Positions 33,595-41,692 of a DNA stretch of 64,000 bases are shown here, piece by piece. The stretch is from XN24 sp964462675 (GTDB lineage Bacteria > Pseudomonadota > Gammaproteobacteria > Steroidobacterales > XN24). The stretch lies in assembly GCA_964462675.1 (NCBI GenBank), contig CAYWYS010000008.1:37941-101940 (forward strand). The letters are read 5' to 3'. How positions within the stretch are numbered: the stretch's first letter is position 1; each line of letters begins with the position of its first letter. The notes beneath the pieces were generated by a model. That model had not been told where the DNA came from and made no database searches. It saw nothing but the letters and a program-made list of their open reading frames with translations. Made by a program: the position numbers and the translations under genes.

Positions 33595-34698
33595 TTACAT
33601 CGTTGCGCCCGCCTTTCCCGGAAAGAACTTCCGCCGGAAATACAGGCTGACGTGCACCAGGCCGATCAGCACCGGCACCTCGACCAGCGGGCCGACCACG
33701 GTCGCGAAGGCGATCGGCGAGGTGATGCCGAACACGCCGATGGCCACGGCGATCGCCAGCTCGAAGTTGTTGCCCGAAGCCGTGAACGCCAGGGTCGCGG
33801 CGCGCGGGTAATCCGCGCCGATTTTCCAGGCCATGAAAAAGCTGACGAGGAACATGATGGCAAAATAGGCGCTCAGCGGTATCGCGATCCACAGCACGTC
33901 CAGCGGCTGGTTGATGATCCGCTCGCCCTGCATGGAGAACATTACCACGATCGTGAACAGCAGCGCCGCCAGGGTAATCGGTGAAATTCTCGGGATGAAT
34001 ACCTTGTCGTACCAGTCGTGGCCCTTCAGCGGCACCAGGACCAGTCTGCTGAGGATGCCGGCGGCGAAGGGAATCCCGAGGAAGATCATGACGCTCCGGA
34101 AAATCTCGCCGATGCTGACCTCGACGACCATGCCTTCCAGCCCGAACCAGGGCGGCAGCACGGTAATGAACACCCAGGCGTAGAAGCCGAAGGTGACGAT
34201 CTGGAAGATACTGTTGAGCGCCACGAGGCCGGCGGCGTATTCAGTATTGCCCTTGGCGAGCAGGTTCCACACCAGCACCATGGCGATGCATCGCGCGATT
34301 CCCACGAGGATCAAACCGACCATGTACAGGCCCCAGCGGTCATCGGGGCCGAACACGGCCGGCGCGATGAAGCCGAAGAACACGACGGCGAGCACGAACA
34401 TCAGGATCGGGCCGACGATCCAGTTCTGCAGCAGCGACAGGCCAACGATCCTGACGTCCGCGAACACCTTCGGCAGCAGCTCGTACTTCACCTTCGCCAG
34501 CGGCGGATACATCATCAGGATCAGGCCGAACGCGATCAGCAGGTTGGTGTGCTCGCCTACCGTCAGCGCGTCATTGAAGCGCTCGACGCCGTCCTGGAAC
34601 AGGTAACCGAACAGCACGCCGAGTCCCATGGCGACGAAGATCCAGAGCGTCAGGTAGCGGTCGAGGAAAGAGAGCTTCTTGCTGAGAGCTTGTTCCAT
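33595..34698 (-). CDS. acr3: ACR3-type arsenite efflux transporter
   Basis: 367 residues with ten predicted helices. The family signature around the conserved Cys is VGIARCIAMVLVWNLLAKGN (about 133-152). FTASGNNFELAIAVAIGVFG (about 310-330) is the second conserved motif. It exports As(III) across the inner membrane. It follows arsC by 24 bases in an arsR-arsC-acr3 operon. Confidence 0.96.
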   Translation of the reverse strand: MEQALSKKLSFLDRYLTLWIFVAMGLGVLFGYLFQDGVERFNDALTVGEHTNLLIAFGLILMMYPPLAKVKYELLPKVFADVRIVGLSLLQNWIVGPILMFVLAVVFFGFIAPAVFGPDDRWGLYMVGLILVGIARCIAMVLVWNLLAKGNTEYAAGLVALNSIFQIVTFGFYAWVFITVLPPWFGLEGMVVEVSIGEIFRSVMIFLGIPFAAGILSRLVLVPLKGHDWYDKVFIPRISPITLAALLFTIVVMFSMQGERIINQPLDVLWIAIPLSAYFAIMFLVSFFMAWKIGADYPRAATLAFTASGNNFELAIAVAIGVFGITSPIAFATVVGPLVEVPVLIGLVHVSLYFRRKFFPGKAGATM

Positions 34699-34722
34699 GC
34701 GCGGGTTGCCCCTTGCGGCGAT

Positions 34723-35172
34723 TCAGTCGGCAGCGGTGCGCTCGAGGGACTCTGGCAGAGTCTCGACAAAGGCACGAATCTCATCGCGAACGCGCCGATA
34801 GTGGCCGAGCGCCTTTTCAGGATCCGTCTCGGCCTTCGCCAGCCGTGGCGGATCGTCGAAGCCGACATGGACGACCTTCGCGCCGCCCGGGAAAATCGGA
34901 CAGGTCTCGTGGGCATGGCCGCACACGGTCACCACGTAGTCGAACTTGAGGTCGGCCAGGTCGTCGAGCGTCTTGCTGAAGTGGCTGGCGATGTCCACGC
35001 CCGCTTCGGCCATGACCTTCACCGCATGAGGATTCAGCCCGTGTTTCTCGATTCCCGCGGAATAAGGCTCGATCCGGTCACCCTTGAGATGCCGCGCCCA
35101 GCCCTCGGCCATCTGGCTGCGACAGGAATTTCCCGTGCAGAGAAACAGGACATTCAGCTTCGCGCGTAGCAT
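34723..35172 (-). CDS. arsC: Arsenate reductase, thioredoxin-coupled type
   Basis: 149 residues of the low-molecular-weight phosphatase fold. The P-loop CTGNSCRS gives C12-x5-R18, and the redox pair C84 and C91 lies in TVCGHAHETCP, the three-Cys relay of the thioredoxin-dependent family. It reduces arsenate to arsenite for export by ACR3. Its start overlaps the arsR 3' end by 19 bases. Confidence 0.95.
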   Translation of the reverse strand: MLRAKLNVLFLCTGNSCRSQMAEGWARHLKGDRIEPYSAGIEKHGLNPHAVKVMAEAGVDIASHFSKTLDDLADLKFDYVVTVCGHAHETCPIFPGGAKVVHVGFDDPPRLAKAETDPEKALGHYRRVRDEIRAFVETLPESLERTAAD

Positions 35173-35519
35173 GCGGTCCACTCCTCGGGGGCCGACTCGC
35201 AAACGCTTGCCAGCCTGGCCGCGTCTGCGGTGATGACCGAGTCCTCGTCCAGCGAGCGCGATACCCAGCGAATTGCTTCCCGCACCGCGGGCGGCGCCCC
35301 GCGCTCGGCGAGACGGTAATAATGCCAGCGGCCGTCCTTGCGCATTTCCACCAGCCCGGCCTGGCGCAGCAGGTCGACATGCCTCGACACCGTCGAGGGC
35401 GCCAGCTCGAGCAGCTCGACGAGCTGACACAGGCAGACTTCACCGTCGCGCAGGCTCAGCAGGATGCGGAGCCGGCTCTCGTTGTCGAGCGCCTTGAGGA
35501 TGGCCAGCAGGTCTTGCAT
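35154..35519 (-). CDS. arsR: ArsR-family arsenic repressor
   Basis: 121 residues with a winged helix (APSTVSRHVDLLRQAGLVEM) and the arsenic-sensing E-V-C-L-C (C29, C31) in the alpha-3 region. The C-terminal extension of about 30 residues has another Cys pair near the end (SVCESA, TACYARS). It heads arsR-arsC-acr3; a promoter with an overlapping palindrome lies just upstream. Confidence 0.95.
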   Translation of the reverse strand: MQDLLAILKALDNESRLRILLSLRDGEVCLCQLVELLELAPSTVSRHVDLLRQAGLVEMRKDGRWHYYRLAERGAPPAVREAIRWVSRSLDEDSVITADAARLASVCESAPEEWTACYARS

Positions 35520-35535
35520 ACGGCGGGGACTCTAC

Positions 35536-35586
35536 TTCGTCATTTGTCGAAGTGACGAATTATAGCCCGTAACCCGCGTCAAGCAA
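35536..35586 (-). promoter_or_regulatory. arsR promoter with ArsR operator palindrome
   Basis: On the minus strand TTGCTT (35586-35581) and TATAAT (35564-35559) are 16 bases apart. Immediately downstream TTCGTCA-N10-TGACGAA (35559-35536, counting on this strand) forms a 7-bp inverted repeat that overlaps the -10 box by one base, in the position expected of an ArsR repressor site. Confidence 0.75.
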
Positions 35587-35606
35587 GCCGGCGACACCAC
35601 GCCGAC

Positions 35607-36476
35607 TCAGTGACTCGGCGGCAGGCCCCCGGCGCCGAAATACAACGGTGCGCCGAAGCGATCACGACCGAAAGCCTCGATCGCCGCCTGGCCGGACGGG
35701 CCCGCCAGGAAATCGAGGAAGCGGGCCGCCAGCGCCGCCGACTCACCCCCAGGCGCGAGCAGGCCGTGGTAGGCGTTGTCGAGTCGTGGGTCGCCCGAAT
35801 GCAGCAGCTCGAGACCGGACAGCTCATTGCGCAGCACAACCCAGGTGCTGCTGTCCGTCAGGAAGTACTGTCTCTCGGCCGCGGCCCGCCGCAGGCTGGC
35901 TGCCATGAACTCCTTGCTCTCCGCGTACGCCGGCCAGTCTGGGACAACCCCCGCCGCCGCCCACAACGCGAGCTCCTGGCGGTGGGTGCCCGACTGGTCG
36001 CCGCGCGACAGGAACGGTGCTTTGGCCGCCGCGATGCGCCGCAGCGCATCGAGCGCATCCGTCGCGTTGCGGACCGCGGCCGGGTCCTCCGGCGGGCCGA
36101 CGAGATAATAGGCATTGCCGCCGAGCGGCGTCCGCTGTGCGGCCCAGCCGGCGGCGATAGCCGCGCGCTCGGCCTCCGGCGCATGAACCATGACGAGATC
36201 GACCTGCCGCTCGCGGAGCATAGTCAGCGCGGCGCCGGAGCCGGCCTTGATCCACGCCAGCCGGACCGGCTCCTCGCGGCTGAACTCGGTGGCGAGGTGC
36301 TCGATCAGGCCGAGCTCCCCCGGGCTGCCCGTGGCCAGCCGCAGCAGCGGGCCGTCCGTGCCATAGACCGCCTCGGCTTGCAGTGCCGAAGCGGCAGCCG
36401 CCGGCCCGTCGGCCAAGCCGACCAGGCCGGCGACTACCATCACCAGGATTCCTTGTCTATCGGGCAGCGACCTCAT
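35607..36476 (-). CDS. Tungstate/molybdate-type periplasmic binding protein
   Basis: 289 residues with a signal peptide ending near residue 25. The sequence shows the anion-binding protein pattern: RLATGSPGELGLIEHLATEF (usual STTS loop replaced by ATGS), IKAGSGAALTMLRERQVDLV, FLSRGDQSGTHRQELALW and YFLTDSSTW. This matches TupA-type tungstate or related oxyanion binding proteins. No ABC permease or ATPase is adjacent. It overlaps the molybdopterin-fold gene by 20 bases. Confidence 0.85.
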   Translation of the reverse strand: MRSLPDRQGILVMVVAGLVGLADGPAAAASALQAEAVYGTDGPLLRLATGSPGELGLIEHLATEFSREEPVRLAWIKAGSGAALTMLRERQVDLVMVHAPEAERAAIAAGWAAQRTPLGGNAYYLVGPPEDPAAVRNATDALDALRRIAAAKAPFLSRGDQSGTHRQELALWAAAGVVPDWPAYAESKEFMAASLRRAAAERQYFLTDSSTWVVLRNELSGLELLHSGDPRLDNAYHGLLAPGGESAALAARFLDFLAGPSGQAAIEAFGRDRFGAPLYFGAGGLPPSH

Positions 36477-37002
36477 GCCGATGGACCTCGATGCTGTTGA
36501 GCCAGCGCACGTGGCGCCCGCAGCGTGACGTGTCACCCGCGGAGAGCAGCGCGATCTGGCCCTCGCGGACGCCGAGTGGCTCGCCGTTCTTCTCGTAGAA
36601 CACGAGGATCTCATCGCCCACCGGCGTATTGCGGATCTCGTGCAAAGAGAACACCACCGGGTAGTTGTCGGTGGCATTGACGACCACGTACATATAGTTG
36701 TGCGAGTGGCGCACATCGTCGTCGACCTGCGCAGCCTCGAGGATGTCCCGCAGCAGCACACCCCGATAGCCCTCGGCGACGTACTTGACCCGGTCGGCCG
36801 AGCAGCGCATTGCGGTCTCGCCGAACTCCGTCACCGGCATGGCCTGCAAGGCCTCGACATCGAGCACCAGCGGATTCTTGACCAGGCCGCCGACCGTGAC
36901 CGTCGTGCTGACGAAGTCCTCATCGTTGGCTTTCTCGTGCGCTGCCGCGCCGCAGGCCAGCGTCAACGCGATCGTGATCGCCGCCAGTTTTATCGATTGC
37001 AT
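36457..37002 (-). CDS. Exported molybdopterin-oxidoreductase-like protein
   Basis: 181 residues with a signal peptide (about 1-21). The rest matches part of the sulfite-oxidase-type molybdopterin fold (VTVGGLVKNPLVLDVEALQA, MRCSADRV, YRGVLLRDILEAA). It lacks the length of a full catalytic domain, so it resembles the short molybdopterin-dependent oxidoreductase-like proteins of unknown function. The Cys in MRCS (about residue 67) would be the Mo ligand if a cofactor is bound. It sits between the TonB receptor and the oxyanion-binding protein, consistent with a Mo/W role. Confidence 0.75.
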   Translation of the reverse strand: MQSIKLAAITIALTLACGAAAHEKANDEDFVSTTVTVGGLVKNPLVLDVEALQAMPVTEFGETAMRCSADRVKYVAEGYRGVLLRDILEAAQVDDDVRHSHNYMYVVVNATDNYPVVFSLHEIRNTPVGDEILVFYEKNGEPLGVREGQIALLSAGDTSRCGRHVRWLNSIEVHRHEVAAR

Positions 37003-37005
37003 GGC

Positions 37006-39093
37006 TCACTCCTTAAACCGGTATTGAAGATTCATGTAGTACTTGCGGCCCGGCTCCGGGAAGCCCTCGTCGTAGGCGTAGTCCTCGTCCAAGAGGTTGC
37101 TGATGCCGAATTCCACTGCGAAGTCGCTGCGCAGCAGCCACGAGCCCCTGAGGTTGGCCACCGTGAAACTGTCAACGCCGCGCACGCCGGTCGACTCGCT
37201 GATGCGCTCGTCCTCATAGGCCACACTCGCGATCAGCTCGAGGGTATCGATCGGCCGGTAAGACAGGTAGGCAAAGGCCTTGTGCCGCGGCGTGTCGATC
37301 GGCTTGACGTCCGGACGCGTCTTGTTCTCGCGATCGAGGTAGGTGTAGTCAAAATGAAGGTCAAGCGACGGCGTGATCGCGTAATCGAGGTAGACCTCCA
37401 CGCCCTGGTTTTCCTGCTCCTCGATGTTCTGCGGCTGGCTGCACGGCGGGTTGGCGCACAGGTTATCCGCAATCGCAACGGTCTGGATGGCATCATCCAG
37501 AGCGCTCAGGAACAGGGCCGCGCCGTACTTGAACCGGCCGTGTTCGCGATCCACGCCGACTTCGTAGTTCGTCGAAGTCTCCGCCTCGAGATCCGGGTTC
37601 GGCAGCGCCGACCCGAAGCGTCCGGAGAAACGGTTGCTGATCGTCGGGAAGCGGGTCTTCCGCCCGATCGTGATGTGCGTCGAGGTCGCATCGTCCAGGT
37701 CGTGGAACAGCCCGAGCTGGACGTTCGGCGCGGAGTCGCTGCCGGTCGGAAACGGCGAGATGTTGCCGACCGGATCCTTCTGGTCGGCCCGGCGACTTTC
37801 CTGGTAATTCCAGCTCGCGCCGCCGATGAAGGTCGTCGCGTCGCTGATCGTCCAGGTGTCCTCCACGGCGACCGAAGTCGTCAGGTCGCCGAACTTCTCC
37901 CACGGCTCGCCGACGTCGTCCTGTTCGTTGTGGAAGTCCCGCTTGATGCTGGCGGCGACTTTCAGGAAGTGGCTTGGCCCGAGGTCGAAGCCAAGCTCGG
38001 CGCCGGCGCCCCAGGTGTAATCGTCATAGGTGCTGTCGAACGCGAAGCCGCGGTTCTGGGTGGTGAACGTGGCGTCGTCGAATGACTGCAGCAGGTTGTA
38101 GAACTCGTCGTAGTAGGCGCGCAGGCGCAGGTAGTGGCCGCTGCCGAAGCTGGTTCGCGACAGGAAGTAGAAACTTTCCTTGTCGTAGTCCGGCCAGCGC
38201 CAGAAGCGCTGCGCGACGTTGAACTGCCCGCCGTAGGGCGGCACGCCCTTCTCGCCGTCCTGCTTGAAGTAGGCCAGTGAATATTCGTCCGTGGCGTTCG
38301 GCGTGAAACCGACCTTCAGGTTCACGGACGTGTCCTTGGCATCGGAGTTGACGCGCCGGGTGCCGTTCTCGGCGCCGCCTGGCGTGTAGTCATCCGAGAC
38401 ACGGAAATGATCACGGTCGAGCACCGAGGCGCCGCCCTGCAGGTACCAGGTGTCCTGGTTGGTGCCGAAATTAGCGGCGGCCCGATAGACGTTCTGCACC
38501 CAGTTGTCGTCGAAGCCGACACCGGCCAGCACGTCGCCCTCGAAGCGCTCCGTCGGCCGCCGGCTGACGAGGTTGATGCTGCCGCCGAGGGTGTTCGGCC
38601 CATACAGCACCGAGGTAAACGCCTTCGTGACCTGGATCTCGGAGAGTTGGAAGGTCGTGAAGCGGCCGAGATCGATGCTGCCGTTGTAGGGCACGTAGAC
38701 CGGTATGCCGTCCATGAACAGCGGGATCTGGCGCGAATCGAAGCCGCGGATGAACACGACCCGCTCGTTGCGGTTGCCGATGTTCTCGATCATGACGCCC
38801 GGCAGCAGGTTCACGGCATCGGTGACGTTGTAGAGATCGTGCCGGCGCATGTCCTCGATGGTGATCCGCTCGACGCCTGGAAACTCGACATCGAGATCGT
38901 CCGGCCGGGCCGTGACCTCGACGACCCCGAGGTCGAAGCGGTCCGACGACGCTGTGGACGCAGCCTGGTCAGCGAGCGCCTGGCCGCCCATGCCGAATAC
39001 CAGGCTGGCCGCGACGACCCGGCATCCAGCGCCAATGGTGGACGGCCCACCGGTGCCAACTCTGCCGGCGCGAGAGTTCTGCAGAATGTCCAT
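37006..39093 (-). CDS. TonB-dependent receptor, probable oxyanion (Mo/W) uptake
   Basis: 695 residues from ATG 39093, with AGGGG 7 bases upstream and a signal sequence with an extended n-region. The plug domain (about 45-160) shows ITIEDMRRHDLYNVTDAVNL, a FIRGFDSRQIPLFMDGIPVY segment and VLYGPNTLGGSINLVSRRP. The 22-strand barrel ends in YYMNLQYRF with terminal F-K-E. Its gene is upstream of the molybdopterin-fold and binding-protein genes with a 3-base gap, so it may bring molybdate or tungstate (free or chelated) across the outer membrane. This ligand is inferred from neighbours only. Confidence 0.9.
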   Translation of the reverse strand: MDILQNSRAGRVGTGGPSTIGAGCRVVAASLVFGMGGQALADQAASTASSDRFDLGVVEVTARPDDLDVEFPGVERITIEDMRRHDLYNVTDAVNLLPGVMIENIGNRNERVVFIRGFDSRQIPLFMDGIPVYVPYNGSIDLGRFTTFQLSEIQVTKAFTSVLYGPNTLGGSINLVSRRPTERFEGDVLAGVGFDDNWVQNVYRAAANFGTNQDTWYLQGGASVLDRDHFRVSDDYTPGGAENGTRRVNSDAKDTSVNLKVGFTPNATDEYSLAYFKQDGEKGVPPYGGQFNVAQRFWRWPDYDKESFYFLSRTSFGSGHYLRLRAYYDEFYNLLQSFDDATFTTQNRGFAFDSTYDDYTWGAGAELGFDLGPSHFLKVAASIKRDFHNEQDDVGEPWEKFGDLTTSVAVEDTWTISDATTFIGGASWNYQESRRADQKDPVGNISPFPTGSDSAPNVQLGLFHDLDDATSTHITIGRKTRFPTISNRFSGRFGSALPNPDLEAETSTNYEVGVDREHGRFKYGAALFLSALDDAIQTVAIADNLCANPPCSQPQNIEEQENQGVEVYLDYAITPSLDLHFDYTYLDRENKTRPDVKPIDTPRHKAFAYLSYRPIDTLELIASVAYEDERISESTGVRGVDSFTVANLRGSWLLRSDFAVEFGISNLLDEDYAYDEGFPEPGRKYYMNLQYRFKE

Positions 39094-39134
39094 ATCGATC
39101 CCCCTGAGGCATTGTTCTGGTTGTACGTAGCGCA

Positions 39135-39280
39135 GTCGCGCACCATCTGTTCCTCGCCTGCAGTGTCGTGTCGGTTGAGGTCGTCGAAGCCAGCACGATG
39201 AATCGATCCTGGGCCTGCAACGGCATGGCGGCGCCGAGGCTGCAGCACAGGATGACAAGGGCGGACAAGCGGATTCTCAT
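39135..39280 (-). pseudogene. N-terminal fragment of a TupA-like binding protein
   Basis: From ATG 39280 the frame encodes a good signal peptide (ALVILCCSLGAAMPLQAQ) and then DRFIVLASTTSTDTT, the start of a tungstate-binding protein including its STTS anion loop. After about residue 39 the sequence no longer resembles the family. The gene seems to have been cut by a deletion upstream of the TonB receptor gene. A full-length but divergent binding protein is encoded at 35607. Confidence 0.7.
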
Positions 39281-39341
39281 GGGGTTGCACGCTCCGTGTC
39301 GCAACGCTGGAATAGGGATTGTGCTGCATGAGCCGGCCTGT

Positions 39342-39355
39342 GGTAGAAATCTACC
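39342..39355. promoter_or_regulatory. Palindrome in divergent promoter region (operator candidate)
   Basis: GGTAGA-AA-TCTACC is a perfect 6-bp inverted repeat with a 2-base centre, 42 bases before the start of the excisionase-type regulator gene and between it and the divergent binding-protein fragment/TonB operon. It is a reasonable binding site for that regulator. Confidence 0.5.
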
Positions 39356-39396
39356 GCCAGTCGAGTAAATGAGACATACTGGAAACACAAAACAGC

Positions 39397-40284
39397 ATGA
39401 ACAATTTGCCGGAGCACCTGACGACCGCGGAGGTCGCGAACTATCTGCGACTCAAGGAACGCAAGGTCTACGACCTCGTGCGGCAAGGGAGCATCCCCTG
39501 CGTCCGGGTCACGGGAAAGTTGCTGTTTCCGCGCCAGGCAGTCGACTTGTGGCTGATGAACCACCTGGAGGGCGACGAGCTCGGCACTGCGCCGGCGCCA
39601 CTCGTGCTGGCCGGTAGCCAGGATCCGTTGCTCGACTGGGCGATCCGGGAGTCCGGCTCAGGGCTTGCGCTGCTGTGCCGCGGCAGCATGGACGGGGCTT
39701 CGCGTCTCGTGGAAGGCCGGGCCATGGTGGCGGGCGTGCACGTGCTCGATCCGACCAGCGGCAGCTACAACCAGCCGCAGTTACTGGGCCTCGGCGGCAT
39801 GCGCGACCTCGTCGTCATCCACTGGGCGGTGCGCAGCCAGGGCCTGCTGCTTGCTGCCGGCAATCCGCAGGGCATCCGGGGGTTCGCGGACATCGCCAGG
39901 CCCGGCCTGCGCATCGCATTCCGGCAATCCGAGGCCGGCTCGGACACGCTGTTCCGGTGGCTGCTGAAGCAGCACGGCATGGAGCACGACCAGCTGAGGC
40001 TGGCTTCACACCCCTGCCTGACCGAAGACGATCTCGCACTCGCGATTCGCGAAGGCGAGGCCGAAGTCGGCCTGGCCATCGAGGCCGCGGCTCGCCGCCA
40101 CGGCCTTCACTTCATCCCGCAGCACCAGGAGGAGTTCGGCCTGGCGCTGCGTCGCAGGAACTACTTCGGGCTGCCCATGCAGCTCTTGCTCGAGTTCGCG
40201 CGCGGCGCCCGGTTCAGCGAACGGGCGCGGAGCATGGGCGGCTACGATGTGTCGCGGCTTGGGGTGGTTGCGTACAACGCGTGA
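39397..40284 (+). CDS. Excisionase-fold regulator with periplasmic-binding-like domain
   Basis: 295 residues. The N-terminal helix-turn-helix is of the excisionase/MerR-like type (LTTAEVANYLRLKERKVYDL, about 8-27). The C-terminal domain (about 65-290) is a PBP-like domain with AGSQDPLLDWAIRESGSGLA and FRQSEAGSDTLFRWLL, as in regulators that sense molybdate or tungstate. It is divergent from the TonB/binding-protein operon and followed by a Mop-domain gene on the other strand, so it probably controls Mo/W uptake. Confidence 0.88.
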   Translation: MNNLPEHLTTAEVANYLRLKERKVYDLVRQGSIPCVRVTGKLLFPRQAVDLWLMNHLEGDELGTAPAPLVLAGSQDPLLDWAIRESGSGLALLCRGSMDGASRLVEGRAMVAGVHVLDPTSGSYNQPQLLGLGGMRDLVVIHWAVRSQGLLLAAGNPQGIRGFADIARPGLRIAFRQSEAGSDTLFRWLLKQHGMEHDQLRLASHPCLTEDDLALAIREGEAEVGLAIEAAARRHGLHFIPQHQEEFGLALRRRNYFGLPMQLLLEFARGARFSERARSMGGYDVSRLGVVAYNA

Positions 40285-40310
40285 GCGGCAGCCTGTAGCG
40301 CCGCGCTCGC

Positions 40311-40520
40311 TCAATCTGCGCCGAGTATCACCTCGGATGCCTTGATGATCACGTGCACGCGCTTGCCCACGGCGATTCCCAGGTCCGTGGCCGCGTCCGT
40401 GGTGATCATCGAGGTGACGGTATTGCCGCCGCCGATGTCCACGATCACCTGGCTGTTCACCGGCCCCGACTTGATATCGATGACGGTTCCCTTCAACACG
40501 TTACGGGCACTGAGCTTCAT
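40311..40520 (-). CDS. Molbindin (single Mop domain protein)
   Basis: 69 residues forming a single Mop/TOBE domain (MKLSARNVLKGTVIDIKSGP, then NTVTSMITTDAATDLGIAVG, then VHVIIKASEVILG). Such proteins assemble into hexamers that bind molybdate or tungstate oxyanions in the cytoplasm. The location beside the regulator supports a molybdate/tungstate storage or sensing role. Confidence 0.93.
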   Translation of the reverse strand: MKLSARNVLKGTVIDIKSGPVNSQVIVDIGGGNTVTSMITTDAATDLGIAVGKRVHVIIKASEVILGAD

Positions 40521-40532
40521 GGCGACTCCTGG

Positions 40533-41036
40533 TTACTTGCGCAAATCAAAACCGAAAGACTCCGCGTAATCCTCATCAAGCAGGTTCTGGGCCCACGCGA
40601 ACAGCCGGAGTCTCTCCCCCTAGAAAGCATGCGAGACCACCATGTTGACGACCGTGCAGCTGTCGAGCTCCAGGGCGGTCGTCGGTGTCGTGCGCGACAG
40701 CGCATAGCTTCCGCTCATGCGCAGCACCTCGGTACGCAGCCGGGTTCCGCCTGCAAAGTCATAATCGCCGGCCAGGGTGTACTTGTGTCGTGGCCGATTC
40801 TGCAGCTTGGTCGTATCGACGCCCGGTGACCGGTTCTCGGAGTCGAGGTAAGTATAGCCGAGCGCCAGCTGGAGCGGCTCGACGGGGCGGTAACTGCCGG
40901 TCAGCTCCAGGCCTTGGAAAAGGTACTCGTCCATGTTCATCGTGGGATTGTCCCCGATGCGTTCGATGAAATCCCTTGCGTCCCTCCGGAACAGGGCCCC
41001 AGGCGCCCGAGCCCGGGCCAGCCCGCGCCCCGGAAC
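40533..41036 (-). pseudogene. C-terminal remnant of a TonB-dependent receptor
   Basis: The minus strand encodes about 165 codons of a receptor barrel: ALFRRDARDFIERIGDNP, YLFQGLELTGSYRPVEPLQL, NRPRHKYTLAGDYDFAGG, then an in-frame TAG at 40620-40622, after which the frame continues with LRLFAWAQNLLDEDYAESFG and ends at 40533. The rest of the receptor is absent: its upstream boundary meets the stop of the PIN toxin gene. A separate complete receptor is at 37006. Confidence 0.8.
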
Positions 41037-41411
41037 TCAAACAACAGTAACCAACGGTCCGTAGCCGGCCAGGGCGGCGTCGTTCGTCACCAGGATCATC
41101 GGCTCGAGAGTAGCCTGGGCAATCAACAGGCGGTCAAACGGATCCTTGTGAAGCGGGGGTAGCCCGGCTACCCCGGCAGCATGCTGGCCGGTGATCGGCA
41201 GGTGCTTGAAGCCGGCAGGCTCGATCGCGGCGAGCACCCTGGACGGCTCCGCCTTGAGCTTGCCGAGCGCCGACTTGATACTGATCTCCCAGATCGATGC
41301 TGCGCTCACGTAGACCTCTGCTTCGACGATCCGCTGGCGAGCCGCTTCAGGCAACCGGCGTGGTTTGGCAAGCGCCCACAGGAGCAGGTGCGTGTCCAGC
41401 AGGATGCGCAC
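41037..41411 (-). CDS. vapC: PIN-domain toxin (VapC family)
   Basis: 124 residues with the four acidic PIN positions: MRILLDTHLLLW (D6), ASIWEISIK (E42), DPFDRLLIAQA (D91/D94 region) and VTNDAAL (D110). VapC toxins are Mg-dependent RNases that act on tRNA or rRNA. The antitoxin gene ends 2 bases upstream. Confidence 0.93.
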   Translation of the reverse strand: MRILLDTHLLLWALAKPRRLPEAARQRIVEAEVYVSAASIWEISIKSALGKLKAEPSRVLAAIEPAGFKHLPITGQHAAGVAGLPPLHKDPFDRLLIAQATLEPMILVTNDAALAGYGPLVTVV

Positions 41412-41413
41412 GA

Positions 41414-41653
41414 CTATCGACCCTCGAAGTCTGCGAGCACCTCGTCATCAAGCGGCGTGTTGAAATCGTCCGGCACCGTGACCTGGCCCTTTAACGAGCC
41501 GAGCCTCTTCGGCTGCGGTCCAGCCTGCAGGGGGCTCAGCCTCGCCATGGGCTTGCCGGCTTTGGCGATGATCACCTCGGCGCCTGCCGCGACCTCGTCG
41601 ACGATCCTCGAGAGATGAGTCTTCGCTTCGTGGATGTTGACTGTCGTAGACAT
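41414..41653 (-). CDS. Phd/YefM-type antitoxin
   Basis: 79 residues starting MSTTVNIHEAKTHLSRIVDE, the typical Phd DNA-binding N-terminus, with a C-terminal tail that would bind the toxin (TPLDDEVLADFEGR). It precedes the PIN toxin. A perfect palindrome lies 16 bases upstream of its start. Confidence 0.93.
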   Translation of the reverse strand: MSTTVNIHEAKTHLSRIVDEVAAGAEVIIAKAGKPMARLSPLQAGPQPKRLGSLKGQVTVPDDFNTPLDDEVLADFEGR

Positions 41654-41668
41654 TTTGCGAACCTTGTT

Positions 41669-41692
41669 AGTTGAACTAAGTTTAGTTCAACT
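41669..41692. promoter_or_regulatory. Palindromic operator of the toxin-antitoxin operon
   Basis: AGTTGAACTAA (41669-41679) and TTAGTTCAACT (41682-41692) form a perfect 11-bp inverted repeat with 2 central bases. It sits 16 bases upstream of the antitoxin ATG at 41653, where an autoregulatory Phd-type operator is expected. Confidence 0.8.

Noticed and set aside
33570..33600. TGTAAC on the minus strand near the acr3 stop as another ECF site
   Set aside because: The TGTAAC is formed by the acr3 stop codon context. The following CGTTCG lies at a 17-base spacing and does not match the CGTC(T) -10 closely.
34018..35169. 383-residue plus-strand ORF opposite acr3 and arsC
   Set aside because: Shadow of two well-recognised genes on the minus strand; composition is dominated by His, Asp, Gln and Arg.
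36640..38085. 481-residue plus-strand ORF opposite the TonB receptor
   Set aside because: Shadow frame; the receptor on the minus strand shows plug and barrel motifs throughout.
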